Positions 54,940-64,000 of a DNA stretch of 64,000 nt are shown here, one piece after another. Under the pieces are notes generated by a model that was not told the origin of the DNA, searched no databases, and was given only the letters and a program-made list of their open reading frames with translations. The stretch is taken from positions 1,922,001 through 1,986,000 of the forward strand of contig NZ_CP088081.1 of the NCBI RefSeq assembly GCF_021049305.1, read 5' to 3'. Each line of letters opens with the position of its first letter. Within the stretch, counting starts at the first letter, position 1. Both the position numbers and the translations under genes were made by a program. The stretch is from Ideonella dechloratans. GTDB taxonomy: Bacteria; Pseudomonadota; Gammaproteobacteria; Burkholderiales; Burkholderiaceae_C.

Positions 54940-57515
54940 GAAGCAGCAGCGTTGGGGTTGGACGCAGAAACATCCTTGGGCACCGCGGGCGCCGGCAGGC
55001 GATCTGCAGGGGGCGTCTGATCAACCGGCAGGGTGAAGGCGAACCTGCACCCGATGACCGTCGAACCATTGTAGAGGTTCTCCGCACGCATCCGGCCGTG
55101 GTGCGACTCGATGATCGACCGACACAGGGAAAGTCCGATGCCCAGGCCTTCGGCCTTGGTGGAGAAGAAGGCTTCGAAGAGGCGGGTGATGACCTCCTCG
55201 CGCATGCCCGGGCCGGCATCGGTGACCGAGAACTCGATCACGCTGCCCTCGTCGGGCGACTGCCGGGGCACCACTTGCAGCTCGATGTGGCGGCGCTCGG
55301 CCGGCATCTGGGCGGTGTCGATGGCCTCGGCCGCGTTCTTCAGCAGGTTCATCAGCACCTGCTCGATCAGGATGGGATCCACCCGCAGCAGCGGCAGGCG
55401 CTGGGCCACATAGGTGTGGATGGCCACCTTGCGCCGGCGCAGCTCGATGCCGGCCAATTCGACCGCGTCTTCGACGATGTCCTGGGCCTTGGCGGCCTGG
55501 CGCTGTGGCTCGCTCTTCTTGACGAAGGCCCGGATGCGGTGGATGACTTGGCCGGCGCGCTCGGCCTGGCGCGCAGTCTTCTGCAGCGCGGCCACCAGCT
55601 CCTCGGTATTGATGGCGTTGTTGCGCACCCGGCTGACGATGCCGTTGCAGTAGTTGGTGATGGCCGTCAGCGGCTGGTTGAGCTCATGGGCCACCGAGGA
55701 GGCCATCTCACCCATCGTCACCAGGCGGCTGGTGACCTGTGCCCGCTCGGCCTGCTGTTGGGCCTGTTCCTCCACGCGGCGGCGCGCGGTGATGTCGGTG
55801 GCGATCAGCATCTGGGCCAGGCGGCCGTCGGTCCACTGCAGGTAGCGGGTGCGCACGTCGAACCACATCTGCAGCGACTCGACATAGACCTCGCGCGGGT
55901 GGGTGCCGACCTCGGTCAGTTCCTGGGTGGGCAGGCCGGACATCGCGTCCACGTCGTCTTCCGGCACCTCGGTGTAGGCGGCGTCGCCATTGGCCAGCAG
56001 GTCGTGGCCACGCGCATCGGCGCCGAACCAGAGCCGGTAGGAACGGTTGGCGAACAGCAGCTCGCCCTGCTGCACCGAGAGCACCGACACCGCGGCGTCC
56101 AGGCCTTCCAGCACGGTGGTGAAGCGTTCGTGCGACGCGGAGAGCTGGTCGCGGATGCGCTTGGCCTCGGTGATGTTGGTCATCGAGGTCATCCAGCCGG
56201 TCTGCTGTCCGCGCGGGTCGATCAGCGGTGACACATACAAGCGCGCATCGAAGTTGGAGCCGTCCTTGCGCTGCACCTTGACCTCGATGCCGCCGGCCGG
56301 GCTGCGGCCCTGCAACTCCTGCTGGAAGATGCGCATGTGCTCATCCACCCGGTCGCTGGGCCAGTAGGGGAAGGGCGGCAGGGTGTCCAGCAGGTCGGAT
56401 TCCGAATAACCCGTCATCGCGCAGAAGGCCGGGTTCACATAGGTCACGCGGCCGTCCATGTCGGTGGCCCGCATGCCGGTGAGCATGGAGTTCTCCATGG
56501 CCCGCCGGAAGTTGGTTTCGTTGATCAGCGCGTTCTGGATCTGGGCGCGCCGACGCATGTGGCGCCAGGTGGCCAGCAGGGTCCAGACGGTCAGGGCCGA
56601 CAGGGCCACCACCATCCAGAACAGGGTGTTGCCCACCAGGCCCGCGGTGGTGCGGTAGCCCTGGCCCCGCAGCATCAGCCCGTTGGCGGCCGGGGTCAGC
56701 GGCAGGTCCAGGGTCATGGACGGCGGGGCGCTGCGCTGACCGGGCAGGTTGGTCACCGTGCTCACCAGCGGGCTGAAGTCCACGTCCAGGATGCTGACCG
56801 GGTGACGCACGGTCACCTCCGCAGGCACCGCCGTGCGCAGCAGGGTGTCCAGCCCGTATTCGGCCACCAGCACGCCCGCGAAGGCCCCGCGGTCGATGAT
56901 GGGAACCTGCAACTGGAACACCCAAACACCGTCGACGTTGCGGAAGGGGCGGGAATAGGTGGGCTGGCGCATCGCGCGCGCTGCCTCGAGCGCCGCCTCC
57001 GACGCCTGGGGCACGCTGGCGGGGCCGTCGCCGTCCACGACAGCCGTTCCATGCTCGATGGCCGTTGCGTCCTCCAGGCCTGCGCCCGACTGCAGCGACT
57101 GCGTGGCGCGCAGTTCGCCCTTTGCGTTGAGCCAATTCAGGTAGCGCACGGCCGGCCGCGCCTGCAGGAAGCCGGCGGCCTGGGTGACGAACTGCTCGGG
57201 GGTGATCGCCCGGGTGGCCACTTCGCGCGCAATGCGCAACAGTTGCTCCTGGTTGTCCACCAGGTGAAGACGGATCTCCTGCTGCGCCACCTCGGTGTCC
57301 CGGCGCAGCGATTCTTCCGCCCGGCTGACTTCCTCGTTGCGCAGGTACCAGAAGGCAAAGGTGATGGCCGCCAGGAAGAGCAGCACCGAGGTCAGCGGCG
57401 CGAGGGTGGCCAGACGATCCTGGCGGGAAGGCGACTGGCGCCCCCACCAGCGCTGCAGGAGCAGGTTCAGCCGGCTGGATGGCAGCGGAGGAAAAACATC
57501 GCGGGGGGCTTGCAT
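54936..57515 (-). CDS. Membrane PAS sensor histidine kinase
   Basis: 859 aa. A transmembrane helix (about 40-58, LTSVLLFLAAITFAFWYL) and a second (about 305-325, LFWMVVALSALTVWTLLA) enclose a periplasmic sensor region of about 250 residues. Two PAS domains follow (TGMRATDMDGRVTYVNPAFC; VLSVQQGELLFANRSYRLWF), then the phospho-His in SSVAHELNQPLTAITNY and an ATPase domain with LMNLLKNAAEAID, DAGPGM and GLGIGLSLCRSIIES. The layout resembles FixL/DctB-type kinases, without a heme site I can identify. It is coupled to the FixJ regulator and divergent from aceE. Confidence 0.94.
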   Translation of the reverse strand: MQAPRDVFPPLPSSRLNLLLQRWWGRQSPSRQDRLATLAPLTSVLLFLAAITFAFWYLRNEEVSRAEESLRRDTEVAQQEIRLHLVDNQEQLLRIAREVATRAITPEQFVTQAAGFLQARPAVRYLNWLNAKGELRATQSLQSGAGLEDATAIEHGTAVVDGDGPASVPQASEAALEAARAMRQPTYSRPFRNVDGVWVFQLQVPIIDRGAFAGVLVAEYGLDTLLRTAVPAEVTVRHPVSILDVDFSPLVSTVTNLPGQRSAPPSMTLDLPLTPAANGLMLRGQGYRTTAGLVGNTLFWMVVALSALTVWTLLATWRHMRRRAQIQNALINETNFRRAMENSMLTGMRATDMDGRVTYVNPAFCAMTGYSESDLLDTLPPFPYWPSDRVDEHMRIFQQELQGRSPAGGIEVKVQRKDGSNFDARLYVSPLIDPRGQQTGWMTSMTNITEAKRIRDQLSASHERFTTVLEGLDAAVSVLSVQQGELLFANRSYRLWFGADARGHDLLANGDAAYTEVPEDDVDAMSGLPTQELTEVGTHPREVYVESLQMWFDVRTRYLQWTDGRLAQMLIATDITARRRVEEQAQQQAERAQVTSRLVTMGEMASSVAHELNQPLTAITNYCNGIVSRVRNNAINTEELVAALQKTARQAERAGQVIHRIRAFVKKSEPQRQAAKAQDIVEDAVELAGIELRRRKVAIHTYVAQRLPLLRVDPILIEQVLMNLLKNAAEAIDTAQMPAERRHIELQVVPRQSPDEGSVIEFSVTDAGPGMREEVITRLFEAFFSTKAEGLGIGLSLCRSIIESHHGRMRAENLYNGSTVIGCRFAFTLPVDQTPPADRLPAPAVPKDVSASNPNAAAS

Positions 57516-57743
57516 TGCTTGCGATTATCGAAGCCGGAATGGATGGGGATGCTGCGGCACAACATGCTTTTATCTGGGGTTTTCACGTAGAAAAGCGTTG
57601 TTTGGAGACCTTTTTCTTGTCGCATTATGAAATCAACGTTCGCTATTTGAAAATGGAAACGGGCTGTGCCACACTCCGCCCGCACACAAGTTCCCACCAT
57701 GGCGGGAAGCCTCAGGCCAGCCCGCACAACTCAGGAGACACGC

Positions 57744-60461
57744 ATGTCCGCTCTGCCCGAATCCTCCATGGGCACCCCGGCCGTCGATGCCGACAGCCAG
57801 GAAACCCGTGAATGGCTGGATGCCCTGAACGCCGTCATCCAAAGTGAAGGGCGTGAACGGGGGCACTTCCTGCTCGAGCAACTGCTGGAAGAGGCCCGTC
57901 AGAACGGGGTGGACCTGCCGTTCTCGGCCACCACCGGCTACGTCAACACCATCGAGCCGCAGGACGAGGCCCGCTCGCCCGGCAACCTGGAGCTGGAAGG
58001 CCGGCTGCGAGCCTTCATGCGCTGGAACGCCATGGCCATGGTGGTCAAGGCCAACCGCCTGCACCCCGAGGACGGCGGCGACCTGGGCGGCCACATTTCC
58101 TCTTTCGCCTCGCTGGCCCACATGCTGGCCGCAGGCTTCAACCACTTCTGGCACGCCGACGACACCGACCAGGGTGGCAAGCACGGCGGCGACCTGCTCT
58201 ACATCCAGGGCCACAGTGCGCCCGGCATCTATGCCCGCGCCTTCCTGGAAGGCCGCATCAGCGAAGAGCAGCTCCTGAACTTCCGACAGGAAGTGGAGGG
58301 CAAGGGCCTGTCGAGCTACCCGCATCCGAAGCTGATGCCCGAGTTCTGGCAGTTCCCCACCGTGTCGATGGGCCTGGGCCCCTTGATGGCCATCTACCAG
58401 GCCCGCTTCCTGAAGTACCTGCACGCCCGCGGCATTGCCGACACCTCCGAGCGCAAGGTCTGGGCCTTCCTGGGCGACGGCGAGATGGACGAGCCCGAGA
58501 GCCTGGGCGCCATCGGCCTGGCCGCGCGCGAGGGCCTGGACAACCTGATCTTCGTCGTCAACTGCAACCTGCAGCGCCTGGACGGCCCGGTGCGCGGCAA
58601 CGGCAAGATCATCCAGGAACTCGAAGGCGAGTTCCGCGGTTCCGGCTGGAACGTGATCAAGCTGATCTGGGGCAGCAACTGGGACCCGCTGCTGGCGCGC
58701 GACAAGGACGGCGCGCTGCGCAAGCTGATGATGGACACCCTGGACGGCGACTACCAGGCCTTCAAGGCCAACGACGGCGCCTTCGTCCGCAAGCACTTCT
58801 TCGAGCGTGATCCGCGCACGGCCAAGCTGGTCGAGCACATGAGCGACGACGACATCTGGGCCCTGCGCCGCGGCGGCCACGACGCCCAGAAGGTCTATGC
58901 CGCCTTCCACCGCGCCCACCACAACAAGGGCCAGCCCACGGTGCTGCTGGTCAAGACGGTCAAGGGATACGGCATGGGCAAGAGCGGCGAGGGCAAGAAC
59001 ACCGCCCACCAGACCAAGAAGCTGACCGACGAGGACATCAAGTACTTCCGCGACCGCTTCAACATCCCCATCCCGGACAGCGAGCTGCCCAAGATCCCGT
59101 TCTACAAGCCGGCCGACGACACCCCGGAAATGCAGTACCTGCATGCCCGTCGCAAGGAGCTGGGCGGCTACCTGCCGCACCGCCGCACCAAGGCCAGCGA
59201 GCAGTTCACCGTGCCGTCGCTGGACATCTTCAAGGCGGTGCTGGAGCCCACCACCGCCGGGCGCGAGATCTCGACCACCCAGGCCTATGTGCGCTTTCTG
59301 ACCCAGCTGCTGCGCGACCAGGCCATCGGCCCGCGCGTGGTGCCCATCCTGGTGGACGAGGCCCGCACCTTCGGCATGGAAGGCCTGTTCCGCCAGATCG
59401 GCATTTACAACCCCAAGGGCCAGCAGTACACCCCGGTCGACCGTGACCAGGTCATGTACTACAAGGAAGAGACCAACGGTCAGATCCTGCAGGAAGGCAT
59501 CAACGAAGCCGGCGGCATGGCCAGCTGGATTGCCGCGGCCACGAGCTACAGCACGAACAACCGGATCATGATCCCGTTCTACGTGTACTACTCGATGTTC
59601 GGCTTCCAGCGCATCGGCGACCTGGCCTGGGCGGCGGGCGACATGCAGGCCCGCGGCTTCCTGCTGGGCGGCACCTCGGGTCGCACCACGCTGAACGGCG
59701 AAGGCCTGCAGCACGAGGACGGCCACAGCCACATCCTGGCCGGCACCATCCCGAACTGCGTCAGCTACGACCCGACCTTCGCACACGAGGTCGCGGTGAT
59801 CATGCACCACGGCCTCAAGCGCATGGTCGAGCGGCAGGAGAACGTGTTCTTCTACATCACCCTGCTCAATGAGAACTACGCGATGCCGGGCCTGAGGCCG
59901 GGCACCGAAGAGCAGATCATCAAGGGCATGTACCTGCTGGAGGAGGGCGCCAAGAAGACCCCGCGCGTCAACCTGCTGGGCTCGGGCACCATCCTGCGCG
60001 AGTCGATGGCCGCCAAGGCGCTGCTGGAAGCCGACTGGGGCGTGGCCGCCAACATCTGGAGCTGCCCGAGCTTCAACGAACTGGCCCGCGACGGCCAGGA
60101 CTGCGAGCGCTGGAACCTGCTGCATCCGACCGAGACGCCCAAGGTGCCCTTCGTCACCGAGCAGCTCTCGGCCCACGCCGGCCCGGTCATCGCCTCGACC
60201 GACTACATCAAGAGCTACGCCGAGCAGATCCGCGCCTTCATTCCCAAGGGCCGCAGCTACAAGGTGCTGGGCACCGACGGCTTCGGCCGCAGTGACTTCC
60301 GCAGCAAGCTGCGCTGCCACTTCGAGGTCAACCGCCACTATGTCGTGGTTGCCGCCCTGAAGGCCCTGGCCGACGAAGGCAGCGTGCCCGCCACCGTGGT
60401 GGCCGAGGCCATTGCCAAGTACGGCCTGAACGCCGACAAGATCAACCCGCTGTACGCCTGA
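57744..60461 (+). CDS. aceE: Pyruvate dehydrogenase E1 component (homodimeric type)
   Basis: 905 aa from ATG at 57744, preceded by AGGAGA. It decarboxylates pyruvate with thiamine diphosphate and acetylates the lipoyl group of AceF. The TPP-binding motif [20 protein letters not shown] with [15 protein letters not shown] is complete, and [20 protein letters not shown] marks the later catalytic region. The length fits the alpha2-type E1. It begins aceE-aceF-lpdA with 20-base spacing to aceF. The 228-base divergent region to the kinase gene is A/T-rich by local standards and probably holds both promoters. Confidence 0.98.
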   Translation: MSALPESSMGTPAVDADSQETREWLDALNAVIQSEGRERGHFLLEQLLEEARQNGVDLPFSATTGYVNTIEPQDEARSPGNLELEGRLRAFMRWNAMAMVVKANRLHPEDGGDLGGHISSFASLAHMLAAGFNHFWHADDTDQGGKHGGDLLYIQGHSAPGIYARAFLEGRISEEQLLNFRQEVEGKGLSSYPHPKLMPEFWQFPTVSMGLGPLMAIYQARFLKYLHARGIADTSERKVWAFLGDGEMDEPESLGAIGLAAREGLDNLIFVVNCNLQRLDGPVRGNGKIIQELEGEFRGSGWNVIKLIWGSNWDPLLARDKDGALRKLMMDTLDGDYQAFKANDGAFVRKHFFERDPRTAKLVEHMSDDDIWALRRGGHDAQKVYAAFHRAHHNKGQPTVLLVKTVKGYGMGKSGEGKNTAHQTKKLTDEDIKYFRDRFNIPIPDSELPKIPFYKPADDTPEMQYLHARRKELGGYLPHRRTKASEQFTVPSLDIFKAVLEPTTAGREISTTQAYVRFLTQLLRDQAIGPRVVPILVDEARTFGMEGLFRQIGIYNPKGQQYTPVDRDQVMYYKEETNGQILQEGINEAGGMASWIAAATSYSTNNRIMIPFYVYYSMFGFQRIGDLAWAAGDMQARGFLLGGTSGRTTLNGEGLQHEDGHSHILAGTIPNCVSYDPTFAHEVAVIMHHGLKRMVERQENVFFYITLLNENYAMPGLRPGTEEQIIKGMYLLEEGAKKTPRVNLLGSGTILRESMAAKALLEADWGVAANIWSCPSFNELARDGQDCERWNLLHPTETPKVPFVTEQLSAHAGPVIASTDYIKSYAEQIRAFIPKGRSYKVLGTDGFGRSDFRSKLRCHFEVNRHYVVVAALKALADEGSVPATVVAEAIAKYGLNADKINPLYA

Positions 60462-60481
60462 CGCACCACGGAGACAAGAAC

Positions 60482-62143
<1,662 letters not shown>

Positions 62144-62156
62144 GCGGGAGCACAGC

Positions 62157-63980
62157 ATGGCATTGATCGACGTGCGTGTGCCGGACATCGGCGATTTCAA
62201 GGACGTGGCCATCATCGAGGTGCTGGTCAAGCCGGGCGACACGGTGAAGGCCGAACAGAGCCTGATCACCGTCGAGTCCGACAAGGCCTCGATGGAGATC
62301 CCCAGCAGCCATGCCGGGGTGGTCAAGGAACTGAAGGTGGCCCTGGGCGACAAGGTCAACCAAGGCAGCGTGATCCTGACGCTGGAGGCAGCCGAAGCCG
62401 CTGCGGCGGCACCAGCCGCTCCCGCGCAGGCCCCCGTGCCTGCCGCTGCGGCACCGGCCCCCGCGCCGGTGGCGACCCCTGCCGCGGCCGGCAGCTACGC
62501 CGGCCCGGTGGATCTGAGCTGCGACGTGCTGGTGCTGGGCGGTGGCCCTGGCGGCTATTCCGCCGCCTTCCGGGCCGCCGACCTGGGCCTGAACGTGGTG
62601 GTGGTCGAGCGCTACCCGACCCTGGGCGGCGTCTGCCTGAACGTGGGCTGCATCCCGTCCAAGGCGCTGCTGCACGTGGCCGCGGTGATGGACGAGGTCA
62701 AGCACCTGGCTGACGCGGGCATTGCCTACGCCGAGCCGGCGGTGGACATCGACAAGCTGCGCGGCCACAAGGAAAAGGTGGTCGGCAAGCTGACCGGCGG
62801 CCTGGGCGCCATGGCCAAGATGCGCAAGGTCACCATCGTGCGCGGCTACGGCAGCTTCATCGACCCCTACCACCTGCAGGTGGACGAGACCAGCGGCCCC
62901 GGGCAGGACCGCAGTGGCGGCCGCAAGGTGGTCAAGTTCGGCCACGCCATCATCGCCGCGGGTTCGCAGGCCGTGCGTCTGCCGTTCTTCCCGGTCGATG
63001 AACGCATCGTGGACTCCACCGGCGCGCTGAACCTGAAGTCCGTGCCGAAGAAGATGCTGATCGTCGGCGGCGGCATCATCGGCCTGGAAATGGGCACCGT
63101 CTACTCCACCCTGGGCGCCCGCCTGGACGTGGTGGAGATGCTGGACGGCCTGATGCAGGGGGCGGACCGCGACCTGGTCAAGGTGTGGCAGAAGATGAAC
63201 GCGCCGCGCTTCGACAACATCATGTTGAAGACCAAGACGGTGGGGGCCGAGGCCACGCCCGAGGGCATCAAGGTGAAGTTCGAGGCCGCCGACGGCACGA
63301 CCAGCGAGCAGGTCTACGACCTGGTGCTGCAGGCCGTGGGCCGCACGCCCAATGGCAAGAAGATCGGTGCCGAGGCCGCTGGCGTGGCCGTGGGTGAGCG
63401 CGGCTTCATCCCGGTGGATGCCCAGCTGCGCACCAACGTGCCGCACATCTTCGCCATCGGCGACGTGGTGGGCCAGCCCATGCTGGCGCACAAGGCGGTG
63501 CACGAGGGCCATGTGGCGGCCGAGGTCATCGCCGGCACGGTCAAGGGCGACGCCACCCTGGCCCGCAGCCAGTTCGATGCCCGCGTGATCCCCAGCGTGG
63601 CCTACACCGATCCCGAGGTGGCCTGGGTGGGCCTGACCGAGGACCAGGCCAAGGCCCAGGGCATCAAGGTCAAGAAGGGCCTGTTCCCCTGGACGGCCTC
63701 GGGCCGCGCCATCGCCAACGGTCGCGACGAGGGCTTCACCAAGCTGCTGTTCGACGATTCGCCCGAGGCCCATGGCCACGGTCGCATCCTGGGGGGCGGC
63801 ATCGTGGGCACTCATGCGGGCGACATGATCGGCGAGATCGCGCTGGCCATCGAGATGGGCGCGGACGCAGTGGACATCGGCGCCACCATCCACCCGCACC
63901 CCACGCTGGGCGAAAGCCTGGGCATGGCGGCCGAGGTGGCGCACGGCAGCTGCACCGATCTGCCGCCCCAGCGGCGCTGA
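62157..63980 (+). CDS. lpdA: Dihydrolipoyl dehydrogenase with N-terminal lipoyl domain
   Basis: 607 aa, about 130 longer than a plain E3 because of an N-terminal lipoyl domain (1-78, Lys in [15 protein letters not shown]) and Ala/Pro linker. The E3 part has the FAD motif [20 protein letters not shown], the redox disulfide [16 protein letters not shown], the NAD motif [20 protein letters not shown] and the C-terminal catalytic HPHPTLGES. It reoxidises dihydrolipoyl groups of AceF. The fused type is known in Burkholderiales and Neisseria. It ends 20 bases before the window edge. Confidence 0.98.
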   Translation: MALIDVRVPDIGDFKDVAIIEVLVKPGDTVKAEQSLITVESDKASMEIPSSHAGVVKELKVALGDKVNQGSVILTLEAAEAAAAAPAAPAQAPVPAAAAPAPAPVATPAAAGSYAGPVDLSCDVLVLGGGPGGYSAAFRAADLGLNVVVVERYPTLGGVCLNVGCIPSKALLHVAAVMDEVKHLADAGIAYAEPAVDIDKLRGHKEKVVGKLTGGLGAMAKMRKVTIVRGYGSFIDPYHLQVDETSGPGQDRSGGRKVVKFGHAIIAAGSQAVRLPFFPVDERIVDSTGALNLKSVPKKMLIVGGGIIGLEMGTVYSTLGARLDVVEMLDGLMQGADRDLVKVWQKMNAPRFDNIMLKTKTVGAEATPEGIKVKFEAADGTTSEQVYDLVLQAVGRTPNGKKIGAEAAGVAVGERGFIPVDAQLRTNVPHIFAIGDVVGQPMLAHKAVHEGHVAAEVIAGTVKGDATLARSQFDARVIPSVAYTDPEVAWVGLTEDQAKAQGIKVKKGLFPWTASGRAIANGRDEGFTKLLFDDSPEAHGHGRILGGGIVGTHAGDMIGEIALAIEMGADAVDIGATIHPHPTLGESLGMAAEVAHGSCTDLPPQRR

Positions 63981-64000
63981 TGCAGGGATCGGCGGTCAGC

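Noticed and set aside
57647..57675. TTGAAA-17-CACACT as the aceE promoter
   Set aside because: The -10 matches only three of six consensus bases; not strong enough to annotate.

Overview
The window is chromosomal DNA from a high-GC beta-proteobacterium of the order Burkholderiales. Evidence: the thrS-infC-rpmI-rplT-pheS-pheT-ihfA-merR-tRNA-Pro gene order, the cysI/DUF934/cysH/cobA sulfur cluster, a PHA-granule phasin, recC-recB-recD, an aceE-aceF-lpdA operon with a lipoyl domain on LpdA, and strong G/C preference at third codon positions. The Rubrivivax/Ideonella/Leptothrix/Aquabacterium side of the order fits best, but the genus is not fixed by what I can see. There is no prophage, insertion sequence, CRISPR array or plasmid backbone; nearly all of it is ordinary chromosome.

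Layout. 1-4.4 kb (minus): a DUF808 membrane protein cut by the window edge, a periplasmic PPIase, and a chain selO-msrB-yciB-bolA in which every gene overlaps the next by 4 bases. 4.5-9 kb (plus): a thioesterase, a GNAT protein, tex and a patatin. 9-13.2 kb: alkane hydroxylase alkB with a GMC alcohol dehydrogenase, divergent from an AraC-type regulator. 13.2-21.4 kb: the translation operon, with two attenuator-like leaders (before thrS and before pheS) and an AUC start for infC. 21.5-30.9 kb: recCBD, met by a convergent H-NS-like gene. 31.2-36.4 kb: a small Cys-rich protein that seems to use a CUG start, then two tandem AMP-forming acyl-CoA synthetases flanking a GAF-Fis regulator.

36.4-45.2 kb (minus): a leucine-rich-repeat protein kinase, yjdM, two identical tRNA-Asn genes, a TonB-dependent receptor behind a TPP riboswitch (hence probably for thiamine or a precursor), ferredoxin fdxA, and the assimilatory sulfate reduction set cobA-cysH-DUF934-cysI. 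45.3-50.5 kb: a patatin lipoprotein, phasin, a histone-deacetylase-like hydrolase, a 2-hydroxyacid dehydrogenase and rmuC. 50.5-57.5 kb (minus): a DUF4124-glutaredoxin protein, oligopeptidase A, folD, and a FixJ-type regulator with its PAS histidine kinase, divergent from the pyruvate dehydrogenase operon aceE-aceF-lpdA that fills the end.

How it fits together: alkB/GMC (alkane to alcohol to aldehyde), acyl-CoA synthetases and phasin point to use of aliphatic carbon and polyester storage. CobA makes the siroheme precursor needed by CysI, with CysH supplying sulfite. The best candidates for something not described are regulatory: the thrS and pheS leader switches, the non-AUG small protein, and the palindrome in front of the acyl-CoA synthetase cluster.
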